A DNA stretch of 6,027 nucleotides from an uncultured Coriobacteriaceae bacterium (lineage in GTDB: Bacteria; Actinomycetota; Coriobacteriia; Coriobacteriales; Eggerthellaceae), in contig CACZIP010000133.1 in the NCBI GenBank assembly GCA_902781245.1, forward strand, positions 1 to 6,027. Reading direction: 5' to 3'. The notes beneath the pieces are model-generated. The model had not been told where the DNA came from. It did not search any database and was given only the letters and a program-made list of their open reading frames with translations. The translations under genes and the position numbers were made by a program. How positions within the stretch are numbered: position 1 is the stretch's first letter; each line of letters begins with the position of its first letter. Positions 1 to 5,366 of this stretch are shown piece by piece.

Positions 1-810
1 CTCAATGGCAGCGATGCCGGTGACCATCGTGAAGCCCCACATGTCCGTTATATCGTCAATCTGTTCGACTGGGACCTCGGCATAGGCGTTTTCCAAGCAT
101 GTTTCGATTGAAGCGCCGTGGAATGCGCGTGTGAGATACGGCTCTGGCCTTGTGCGCGCAAGGCGCAGCGCCGGATCGTCCTCGACCTTTACGCGCAAGT
201 CGTCGTTATCCATGACGGCAAGATATGCGTACCAAACAGAATTTGGAACCCGATGGAAACCCTGCTGCGCCAGAGGCGTGATGCCTAATTTGTGGGCTTT
301 TTCCATGAGCTCGTTCATCGATCTCAAATATGTTTTCACATCGATGCGCTTCGACGCGGAAACGCTTGTGGCCATTTGAAGTTGCATAGCGGGCCGTGCG
401 TAAATCCACCGTGCACGGAGCGGCTCGACGGCAAGTTGCCTGCGGTATTCGATTTCCATCTCGTGGATGAGGGCCTGCTTCTCACGCGCCTCGCGCAAGC
501 GCTCCTCCACCGCCTCGCTGAACGAATCGAACAGGTTGTACATCTCAAGCACGTCAGCACCTTCGAAATAAGCCTTCAGGCCCTTCGGAGAAATGCCGAC
601 ATCGATGCAAATCCGCACGAGCCGCGCCTGGTACGTCTGCTGGACGGTGTAGTAACGATAGCCGGTTTGCTCATCGACAAAAGCAGGAACAAGAGCGCCA
701 ATTTCCTCGTAATACCGCAATGAGACAACGGAGCATCCAACGAGTTTTGCAAACTCGCCAATGCGGAGCAAATCTCCTCGATTTTTTTCAAAAACACTAT
801 TGACTCTCAT
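1..810 (-). CDS. MerR-family transcriptional regulator with C-terminal effector domain (3' end outside window)
   Basis: The minus frame is open from an ATG at 810 to the window edge (270 codons, no stop), so the C-terminus is missing. With the ATG as residue 1, a MerR winged helix-turn-helix spans about 14-80. It includes LLRIGEFAKLVGCS, the family hallmark LRYYEEIGAL (31-40) and the wing segment QTGYRYYTV (48-56). A charged helix at about 93-125 fits the MerR dimerisation coiled coil. Residues from about 140 on form a separate domain resembling the effector-binding part of BmrR-like regulators, so a small organic ligand is likelier than a metal. The start is uncertain. The ATG lies inside the operator, only a few bases past the predicted transcription start and without a Shine-Dalgarno site, so it would be nearly leaderless. 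A TTG at 771 follows GAGGAG closely and would give the usual short MerR N-terminus. The gene is divergent from mttB-like 1 and its promoter overlaps the same operator, which suggests autoregulation. Family call firm; ligand unknown. Confidence 0.92.
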   Translation of the reverse strand, partial: MRVNSVFEKNRGDLLRIGEFAKLVGCSVVSLRYYEEIGALVPAFVDEQTGYRYYTVQQTYQARLVRICIDVGISPKGLKAYFEGADVLEMYNLFDSFSEAVEERLREAREKQALIHEMEIEYRRQLAVEPLRARWIYARPAMQLQMATSVSASKRIDVKTYLRSMNELMEKAHKLGITPLAQQGFHRVPNSVWYAYLAVMDNDDLRVKVEDDPALRLARTRPEPYLTRAFHGASIETCLENAYAEVPVEQIDDITDMWGFTMVTGIAAIE

Positions 811-830
811 ATCGTATGAGAGTTTACCAT
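800..830 (+). promoter_or_regulatory. MerR-type promoter of mttB-like 1 with 19-bp spacer and embedded operator
   Basis: The -35 box TTGACT (800-805) is separated by 19 bp from TACCAT (825-830). The spacer is overlapped by a perfect inverted repeat, ACTCTCATA (803-811), TCG, TATGAGAGT (815-823). A dyad centred in an overlong 19-20 bp spacer is the known arrangement for MerR-family activators such as MerR, CueR, SoxR and BmrR, which distort the DNA to realign the two boxes. The promoter reads toward mttB-like 1 and implies a leader of roughly 160 nt. A near-copy lies at 5248-5278. The boxes and repeat are seen directly; binding by the adjacent MerR protein is inferred. Confidence 0.8.
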
Positions 831-849
831 GCTCATCAAGGTTAGTCAA
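821..849 (-). promoter_or_regulatory. Divergent promoter of the merR-family gene
   Basis: On the minus strand, TTGACT (849-844) is followed after 17 bp by TAAACT (826-821). This predicts a transcript starting near 814, almost at the ATG at 810. The -10 box overlaps the right arm of the 803-823 inverted repeat and the -10 of the divergent mttB-like 1 promoter. A regulator bound there would therefore block its own transcription while acting on the other side. The -10 matches the consensus at four of six positions. Confidence 0.55.
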
Positions 850-995
850 AGATACGTATCCATAGCCTGAATAGCATTGTTCGTCGTTACGGCGCAGCAG
901 CTGCGTTTGCATTGTGCGCGCTTCGCCGAGAAAACTGAGTATGGGCAAAGCGCGAATGAAACGCGCTGCCGAAACGGCTAGAAAGGATTTGTATC
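831..995 (+). other. Long leader region of mttB-like 1
   Basis: About 160 nt separate the MerR-type promoter from the ATG at 996. I see no convincing gene here. An out-of-frame reading from 914 or 941 lacks a clear ribosome site and runs into the methyltransferase frame. The leader holds a small palindrome, CGCAGC-A-GCTGCG (893-905), and a short GCCG-AAA-CGGC stem just before the Shine-Dalgarno site. I looked for a B12-box-like cobalamin riboswitch, which would make sense for a corrinoid-dependent enzyme, and did not recognise one. A second, weaker promoter inside this stretch cannot be excluded. Confidence 0.4.
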
Positions 996-2465
996 ATGGC
1001 AATCGAAGGTTTGACTTCTCACTACAACGACAAAGCCAACTGGACGGCATTTCACGCGCTGAGCGAAGAGCAGTGCGAAATCGTCATCGAAAACGCCCTG
1101 AAGATCATCGAGGAAATCGGCCTCAAGTCGAATCCGGCGATTTGCGAGCACTTCAAGAACATCGGCACGGTTGAAGGCGACATCGTCAAGTTGCCGCGCC
1201 AGGTCATCATCGACTCCATCAACAGCGCGCCGAGCCACATCGACATCTATGACCGCAAGGGCAACAAGGTCATCGACCTGGGTGGCTCCAACAGCTACTA
1301 CGGCATGGGGCCGACCAACCCCTTCTTCTACGATTTCGAGACCGGCGAGCGCCGCCGTGCGGTTTTGGCCGACTGTGCAGCTGCCGCGAAGGTAGCCGAC
1401 GCCCTGCCCGAGTTCGACTTCCTCATGAGCCTCTCCGATATCGCAGACAAGCCGTCCGAGCTGAACGACTTGTGGACCGTACGTGCCATGCTCGAGAACT
1501 CCACGAAGCCGATCGTGGGTCTGCCGCTCAACAAGACCACGCTTGAAGAGGTTGCAGAGCTCGTCGCTGCCGCCCATGGCGGTTGGGACAAGTTCTACGA
1601 GAAGCCCTCGTGGGTGCTCCTGAACGGCGAGACTTCCACGCCGCTGTGCACCGAGGAAGTTGAGAACACCGCAAAGATCTTCTTCGCTGCTGACAAGAAC
1701 ATTCCGCAGTGCAACATCAGCTACATCCAGCTGGGCTCCGTCGCACCGGTCGTACTGGCAAGCGCCATTGAACTTGCCATCGCCGAGAACCTGTTCCTAC
1801 TGGCCATTTCGCAAACGTACAAGCCAGGCGCTCCTGCGTTCTGCAGCCTGATCTCCGGCACGTTCGACATGCGCACCACGCGCACCTGCTACGGCACCCC
1901 CGAGCACTGCCTGTGCGAGGCCGCCGGCGCCGACGTGTTCCATTACCTCGATCTTCCGACGCTCGGCACCGGTGGTGCCGTGTCCTCGAAGTTCGTGGAC
2001 GAACAGCTGGCCATCGAACAGTCCATGACCATCCTCATGTCGGGCCTCGACGGCGGCAACCTCATCCACAACGTTGGCTTCATGGAGGACGGCCTCGTCT
2101 CGCACCTCGACTCGCTGACCATGGCCAACGAGATCATCGGCTACTCGCGTCGCATTCGCCGCGGCATCCAGTTCGACGAGGAGACCACGAGCATCGAGAC
2201 CATCGCCGAAATCGGCCATGGTGGCGAGTACATGACTGCTGACCAGACCTTCGACTACTTCGAGGACGAAGTCTGGTATCCCGAGCTCATCGACCGCGGC
2301 AGCTACTCCAAGTGGCTCGCCGGCGACCAGCGCACCTTCAATGAGCGCCTGCATGCCAAGACTGCCAAGATCCTGGCCGAGCACCCCTCCGTTGAGTTCC
2401 CGCCCGAGGTCGTCGCCGAGATGGACCGCATCTGCGACGCAGCCATGCAGCGCGTGGGTGCGTAA
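996..2465 (+). CDS. MttB-superfamily (non-pyrrolysine) methylamine/betaine:corrinoid methyltransferase 1
   Basis: This 489-residue protein has the length and layout of the trimethylamine methyltransferase (MttB/COG5598) superfamily, cytosolic TIM-barrel enzymes. They transfer a methyl group from a quaternary or tertiary amine to the Co(I) centre of a small corrinoid protein. The N-terminus has the family pattern LSEEQCEIVIENALKIIEEIG (22-42) and a GDIVKLPRQV segment (61-70). A glycine-rich barrel stretch GTGGAVSSKFVDEQ (324-337) aligns with the region where true MttB carries pyrrolysine. The C-terminal block NEIIGYSRRIRRGIQFDEE (378-396) is strongly shared with the second copy in this window. 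No in-frame UAG is present, so this is a non-Pyl member like the glycine betaine, proline betaine or carnitine enzymes MtgB, MtpB and MtcB. The substrate cannot be told. GAAAGGA (981-987) lies 8 nt before the ATG and fixes the start. The gene is monocistronic, under the MerR-type promoter at 800-830, and ends before a strong terminator. No corrinoid protein gene adjoins it. Confidence 0.93.
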   Translation: MAIEGLTSHYNDKANWTAFHALSEEQCEIVIENALKIIEEIGLKSNPAICEHFKNIGTVEGDIVKLPRQVIIDSINSAPSHIDIYDRKGNKVIDLGGSNSYYGMGPTNPFFYDFETGERRRAVLADCAAAAKVADALPEFDFLMSLSDIADKPSELNDLWTVRAMLENSTKPIVGLPLNKTTLEEVAELVAAAHGGWDKFYEKPSWVLLNGETSTPLCTEEVENTAKIFFAADKNIPQCNISYIQLGSVAPVVLASAIELAIAENLFLLAISQTYKPGAPAFCSLISGTFDMRTTRTCYGTPEHCLCEAAGADVFHYLDLPTLGTGGAVSSKFVDEQLAIEQSMTILMSGLDGGNLIHNVGFMEDGLVSHLDSLTMANEIIGYSRRIRRGIQFDEETTSIETIAEIGHGGEYMTADQTFDYFEDEVWYPELIDRGSYSKWLAGDQRTFNERLHAKTAKILAEHPSVEFPPEVVAEMDRICDAAMQRVGA

Positions 2466-2497
2466 AGCACATCCTTCTGACGAGCATTTGGCAAGAG

Positions 2498-2533
2498 AGA
2501 TGCCCGCTGGTTCGATACCAGCGGGCATCTTTG
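2498..2533 (+). terminator. Intrinsic terminator between convergent mttB-like 1 and tetR
   Basis: A perfect 14-bp stem (2498-2511 with 2517-2530) closes a 5-nt loop TCGAT and is followed by a short T-rich stretch (TTTGTGCTCTT). It lies 32 bp after the methyltransferase stop. On the opposite strand the stem is followed by TCTCTCTT, so it may also end the tetR transcript, whose stop is at 2565. The T-tract is modest on both sides; the stem itself is unambiguous. Confidence 0.85.
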
Positions 2534-2564
2534 TGCTCTTGGTAAACTAAAAACGAGCAGCGAG

Positions 2565-3296
2565 CTACTGCGCCGCCACCACGACGGCTCCAAGCATGTA
2601 ATCGAGCATCTGCATGTACCGCTCAAGCCCTTCCTGAGCCTTGCCCGATTCGCGATAGCAATCACGATAGTCCATCATCAGCCCGTGGAAGCTGCAAATT
2701 TCAAGCTCGTTTAGGATGTCGATCGTTGTCTTGCTGAGTTTGTACGGAGCCATGCAACGATTGAGCGTCAGCAAGTTTCGTTCTTGGATGTTCGAGCTGA
2801 AGAACAGCATGACCTGGAACCCGCTGAGCTTGCGCCAGCTTTCTGGGAACTCCTGGTAGTACGTGAAGATCGCATCGTTGAGCGCATCTTCGTTCGCCTT
2901 CCAGAACATCAACTCGAAGGCGTCGACGTGGGCGAATGCTTGACGACCGAATGAACGCCACATCTCAACGTGTTGATAAAGCGGGTCCTCATTCTGGGTT
3001 AGCAATTCGCTCAAATCAGCCATGTAGTCTTCGAGGAACTTGACACACGCCACCAAAAGCAAGTGGTCCACACTGTCGAAATGCCGGTACACCGCACCAG
3101 TTGTACAGCCAGCTGCCGCAGCGATCGCGCGAATAGACACGTCTTCGGGATTACGCTCGTCGAGCAATTTATACGCCGCTTTGATGAGATCAGCCTTCTT
3201 GCTTCGGCCCACTCTTTTTTTCTCCCTCGACACCATGCTGCGCCCCAAAGGCGCGCCAAACGGCTCGAGCGCCAGAGCATCTGCGCGAGCCATCAT
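2565..3296 (-). CDS. TetR/AcrR-family transcriptional regulator
   Basis: This is a 243-residue protein with an N-terminal TetR DNA-binding domain at about 33-80. Its segment DVSIRAIAAAAGCTTGAVYRHF (52-73) contains the helix-turn-helix with the family signature G-x-VYRHF, followed by LL helix 4. The remaining roughly 160 residues are helical and presumably form the ligand-binding and dimerisation domain, whose sequence does not reveal the ligand. The first 20 residues are an unusual extension. A second in-frame ATG at 3236 starts at MVSREKKRVGRSKK, closer to a typical TetR N-terminus. Neither start has a good Shine-Dalgarno site (GAGAAG before 3296, GGGGC before 3236). The gene lies downstream of mttB-like 2 on the same strand, about 240 bp away and behind that gene's terminator, so it is probably transcribed separately. 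The natural candidate target is the tandem palindrome before mttB-like 2. It probably acts as a repressor, as most family members do. Confidence 0.92.
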   Translation of the reverse strand: MMARADALALEPFGAPLGRSMVSREKKRVGRSKKADLIKAAYKLLDERNPEDVSIRAIAAAAGCTTGAVYRHFDSVDHLLLVACVKFLEDYMADLSELLTQNEDPLYQHVEMWRSFGRQAFAHVDAFELMFWKANEDALNDAIFTYYQEFPESWRKLSGFQVMLFFSSNIQERNLLTLNRCMAPYKLSKTTIDILNELEICSFHGLMMDYRDCYRESGKAQEGLERYMQMLDYMLGAVVVAAQ

Positions 3297-3446
3297 AGCT
3301 TCTCAATTCGTTTATTGAACCGCATCATACTACCACCACTTTAGATGAAACGACGAATACATACTCAAGCAACTAATAGTTAACTTGTACTTAATATGGG
3401 ACGTGCTGCTTTATGGCCTTTCGCACCCATCGCAGCTTTCGCTCAT
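3297..3446 (-). promoter_or_regulatory. AT-rich upstream region of tetR with weak promoter candidate
   Basis: This non-coding stretch is clearly more AT-rich than the genes. On the minus strand TTGAGT (3368-3363), a 17-bp spacer and TCTAAA (3345-3340) form a plausible promoter with a leader of about 37 nt to the ATG at 3296. A short inverted repeat AACTA-A-TAGTT (3371-3381) sits just upstream of the -35. It does not resemble the GATAAC palindromes before mttB-like 2, so it does not by itself support autoregulation through the same site. Confidence 0.35.
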
Positions 3447-3457
3447 GCCCTTTTGGA

Positions 3458-3492
3458 ACAAAAGGGCGCGCCATACGAGACGACGCGCCCTT
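3458..3492 (-). terminator. Intrinsic terminator of mttB-like 2
   Basis: Read on the minus strand, AAGGGCGCG (3492-3484) pairs with CGCGCCCTT (3470-3462) across a 13-nt loop. The right arm runs into TTTTG. It starts about 45 bp after the stop of mttB-like 2. Its distal arm overlaps a second inverted repeat, GCCCTTTT (3447-3454) with AAAAGGGC (3460-3467), so the two hairpins cannot form together. Confidence 0.75.
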
Positions 3493-3536
3493 CGCTCTAG
3501 TACGAATCTGGAAGCTTATCCGATCCTAAAGCATCC

Positions 3537-4952
3537 TTAGCCGTTGTACTTCTTGACGTATGCAGCCATCTCGGCGTCCAGAGCCGAATCGATGCACGGC
3601 TCGGGGTTGTCGGCCAGGATCTTCTTCCATTTCTCGTTCGCACGCTGCTCGGCAGACTTGGAACCGTTCTCGACCCAACGGTCGTATGCTGCGCGCTCGG
3701 ACAGCGTGGGAGCGTAGAACTCGTCACGGAAGTGCTCGAACGTGTGGTCCTCTGCCAGGAACGTGCCCTGCGGACCGACTTCCTCGATAACCTCGAAAGC
3801 CAGGGATTCCTCGTCGAAGTCGACGCCACGGTCGATGCGACGCAGGTAGCCGAGCACCTCGTTGTCGGTGATGAGCTTCTCGTACGACGTGCAGTTATAG
3901 GTGTCGATGATGCCAGCTGCGTGCAGGATGAAGTTGCCGCCGGCCATCTGGGCAGCCATGATGGTGATAGCAGACTCGTAAGCAGCCTGAACGTCGAGCA
4001 TCTTGGAGTCGGACAGGGCGCCGGAGATGCGGCACGGAATCTGATACTTCTTGGTCAGCTGGCCGTTGATGAGGGACACGACGTGATCCTCAGGGGAGCC
4101 GATGGACAGCAGGCCGGAAGCCATGTCGCCGTTCGAGCCCGAAGCCGAGTAGACGACCGGGCAGCCGGGATTGACGAGCTGGGCGTAGACGATACCCGCG
4201 AGAACCTCGGCGTTCTGGACGGAGACGAGGCCGGCGAGCGTGCACGGCGTGGTCATGCCAGCGATGGACAGCGAGTTGATGAGCTGGACCTGGCCAGTCT
4301 CGGCATAAGCGCGGATGGCACCGAGCTGATCGGGGTCATAGGACAGCGGAGTGAGCGTGCAGGGAATGGACGCGACGATCGGCTTGTCCTTGATGGCGTC
4401 GAGGCCGCCGAACGGAATGGAGGCGAGCTCGATGGAGCGCATGGCGTTCTCGTAACCGTAGATGCTGGCCATGAGCGGCTTACCCGAGTTGCGCATGGTG
4501 TTGTAGACCATCTCGAGCGGACGCTTCTTCTCTTCGATGTCACCCGGCTCGCAGGAAATGTGGCTTTGGATATCGATGTAGTCGCACTTATCGACAATCT
4601 TCACGATGTTGATGAAATCCTGCATGGTGGAACGGCGCCAACCGTTGTCGAGATCGAGCACGAACGGCGAGCCATACGGACCGGCATACGCGCTGCGCTC
4701 GCAGCTGATCGGCACGTTCTTGGCCTCGTCGCGACCATGCAGCATATAAGAGCTCGGGGCACTCTCGATGGCAGCTTCGACAACCTCGCGCGGGAACTTG
4801 ACCAGATCGCCCTCAACCGTGCAGCCGTTGGCAGCAAGCAGTTCCTTGGCGTGGTCGTACGGCATGACGATGCCGATTTCCTTCATGATGCGCAGCGAAT
4901 TCTCGTGGATAGCCTCGATGCCCTCTTCAGACAGGATCTTGTAGCGCTCCAT
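3537..4952 (-). CDS. MttB-superfamily (non-pyrrolysine) methylamine/betaine:corrinoid methyltransferase 2
   Basis: I place the start at the ATG at 4952 (471 residues). It follows GGAAGGAG by 5 nt. A GTG at 4967 in the same frame would lie upstream of that ribosome site, so the five-residue longer reading is unlikely. Numbering below uses the longer reading. The protein shows the MttB/COG5598 plan: LSEEGIEAIHENSLRIMKEIG (12-32), GDLVKFPREVVEAAIESAP (53-71), barrel segment SGALSDSKMLDVQ (315-327) in the region of the pyrrolysine site of true MttB, and NEVLGYLRRIDRGVDFDEES (369-388) near the C-terminus. No in-frame UAG occurs. The last third resembles mttB-like 1 (roughly 45% identity by eye over about 64 residues), whereas the middle is quite different, so the two are old paralogues with probably different substrates. 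Expected role: methyl transfer from an N-methylated amine to a corrinoid protein encoded elsewhere. It has its own promoter and operators (4998-5077) and its own terminator, with tetR downstream. Confidence 0.93.
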   Translation of the reverse strand: MERYKILSEEGIEAIHENSLRIMKEIGIVMPYDHAKELLAANGCTVEGDLVKFPREVVEAAIESAPSSYMLHGRDEAKNVPISCERSAYAGPYGSPFVLDLDNGWRRSTMQDFINIVKIVDKCDYIDIQSHISCEPGDIEEKKRPLEMVYNTMRNSGKPLMASIYGYENAMRSIELASIPFGGLDAIKDKPIVASIPCTLTPLSYDPDQLGAIRAYAETGQVQLINSLSIAGMTTPCTLAGLVSVQNAEVLAGIVYAQLVNPGCPVVYSASGSNGDMASGLLSIGSPEDHVVSLINGQLTKKYQIPCRISGALSDSKMLDVQAAYESAITIMAAQMAGGNFILHAAGIIDTYNCTSYEKLITDNEVLGYLRRIDRGVDFDEESLAFEVIEEVGPQGTFLAEDHTFEHFRDEFYAPTLSERAAYDRWVENGSKSAEQRANEKWKKILADNPEPCIDSALDAEMAAYVKKYNG

Positions 4953-4997
4953 TGTTGCTCCTTCCACCTTTTTCGAAATTTGTTGGAATTACTACTT

Positions 4998-5033
4998 GAT
5001 AACTTTGTTATTTTATGCGATAACACTGTTATC
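4998..5033 (-). promoter_or_regulatory. Tandem palindromic operators before mttB-like 2
   Basis: A perfect palindrome GATAACA-C-TGTTATC occupies 5019-5033. A second copy, GATAAC-TTT-GTTATT with one mismatch in its arms, occupies 4998-5012. Their centres are 21 bp apart, about two helical turns, so bound dimers would lie on the same DNA face. Both lie between the likely transcription start (near 5041) and the ribosome site, a position suited to repression. The TetR-family protein encoded next door is the obvious candidate, but that link is inferred from position alone. Confidence 0.7.
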
Positions 5034-5047
5034 ACTTTGGCAGCTAC

Positions 5048-5077
5048 AACATAATCGTTTGATCGTAAGGATGTCAA
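5048..5077 (-). promoter_or_regulatory. Promoter of mttB-like 2
   Basis: On the minus strand a consensus -35 TTGACA (5077-5072) is followed after 18 bp by TATGTT (5053-5048). Transcription would start near 5041 and give a leader of about 90 nt containing both GATAAC palindromes. A closer -10-like TAAAAT between the palindromes lacks a good -35 and is less likely. Confidence 0.6.
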
Positions 5078-5247
5078 GACCCAATTGAAAAAAAGTTTTA
5101 TTTAGCAGAGATGACGGTCAAGAACGCACCTCCTGTCCGTGCAATGAGACAACGAGATAAAAATAGTGCGTTTTAACTGGTGAAACCTTGAATTTAACAA
5201 GGCTGAGAACCAGTGAAGACCTTTCGATCGTTTTGAGTCCACCCCTC
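5078..5247. repeat. Intergenic region with a nested inverted repeat (5176-5214)
   Basis: No gene is supported between the mttB-like 2 promoter and the MFS promoter; the only minus-strand reading, 5118-5351, covers the MFS promoter and has no family character. The stretch contains a nested dyad: ACTGGT (5176-5181) with ACCAGT (5209-5214) outside, and CCTTG (5186-5190) with CAAGG (5198-5202) inside, around an AATTTAA centre. It lies upstream of both promoters and so should not be in either messenger, which favours a protein-binding or relic role over an RNA structure. Confidence 0.45.
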
Positions 5248-5278
5248 TTGACTCTCATATTATGTAAGAGTTTATGAT
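5248..5278 (+). promoter_or_regulatory. MerR-type promoter of the MFS transporter gene with 19-bp spacer
   Basis: TTGACT (5248-5253) is followed after 19 bp by TATGAT (5273-5278). The spacer is overlapped by the imperfect dyad ACTCTCATA (5251-5259), TTA, TGTAAGAGT (5263-5271), with seven of nine arm positions pairing. Over the 31 positions from -35 to -10 it matches the 800-830 promoter at 25, including the same spacer length. This supports control by the same MerR protein. The leader to the ATG at 5367 would be about 80 nt. Confidence 0.82.
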
Positions 5279-5366
5279 TGCGCAGGAGGGATGAGCGGTA
5301 GAAAGATAACAGTGAGTACTTTATACCGCCGAAACCAGGCATCGGATTCACGAGGAAGGAGCCTCA

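Noticed and set aside
831..995. Cobalamin riboswitch before mttB-like 1
   Set aside because: I could not find a B12-box-like conserved segment or the expected arrangement of stems.
914..1174. Small ORF in the leader of mttB-like 1
   Set aside because: No convincing ribosome site, and it overlaps the methyltransferase out of frame; its later part is only an alternate-frame reading of that gene.
1797..2528. A 243-codon minus-strand frame opposite mttB-like 1 (and a similar one at 978-1577)
   Set aside because: Same shadow effect; low-complexity composition, and the 1797-2528 frame begins inside the terminator hairpin.
996..4952. Pyrrolysine (UAG readthrough) in the methyltransferases
   Set aside because: Both genes are full length without any in-frame UAG and both end in TAA, so they are non-Pyl members.
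4996..5024. A plus-strand promoter-like pair TTGATA-17-GATAAC between mttB-like 2 and the MFS gene
   Set aside because: It is formed by the two GATAAC palindromes themselves. The MerR-type promoter at 5248-5278 is a better explanation for MFS expression.
3732..5054. A 440-codon plus-strand reading frame opposite mttB-like 2
   Set aside because: It is the antisense shadow of a GC-biased, strongly codon-optimised gene. The protein is a monotonous mix of D, V, L, R, H and A with no family character, and the opposite strand encodes a clear MttB-family protein with its own ribosome site.
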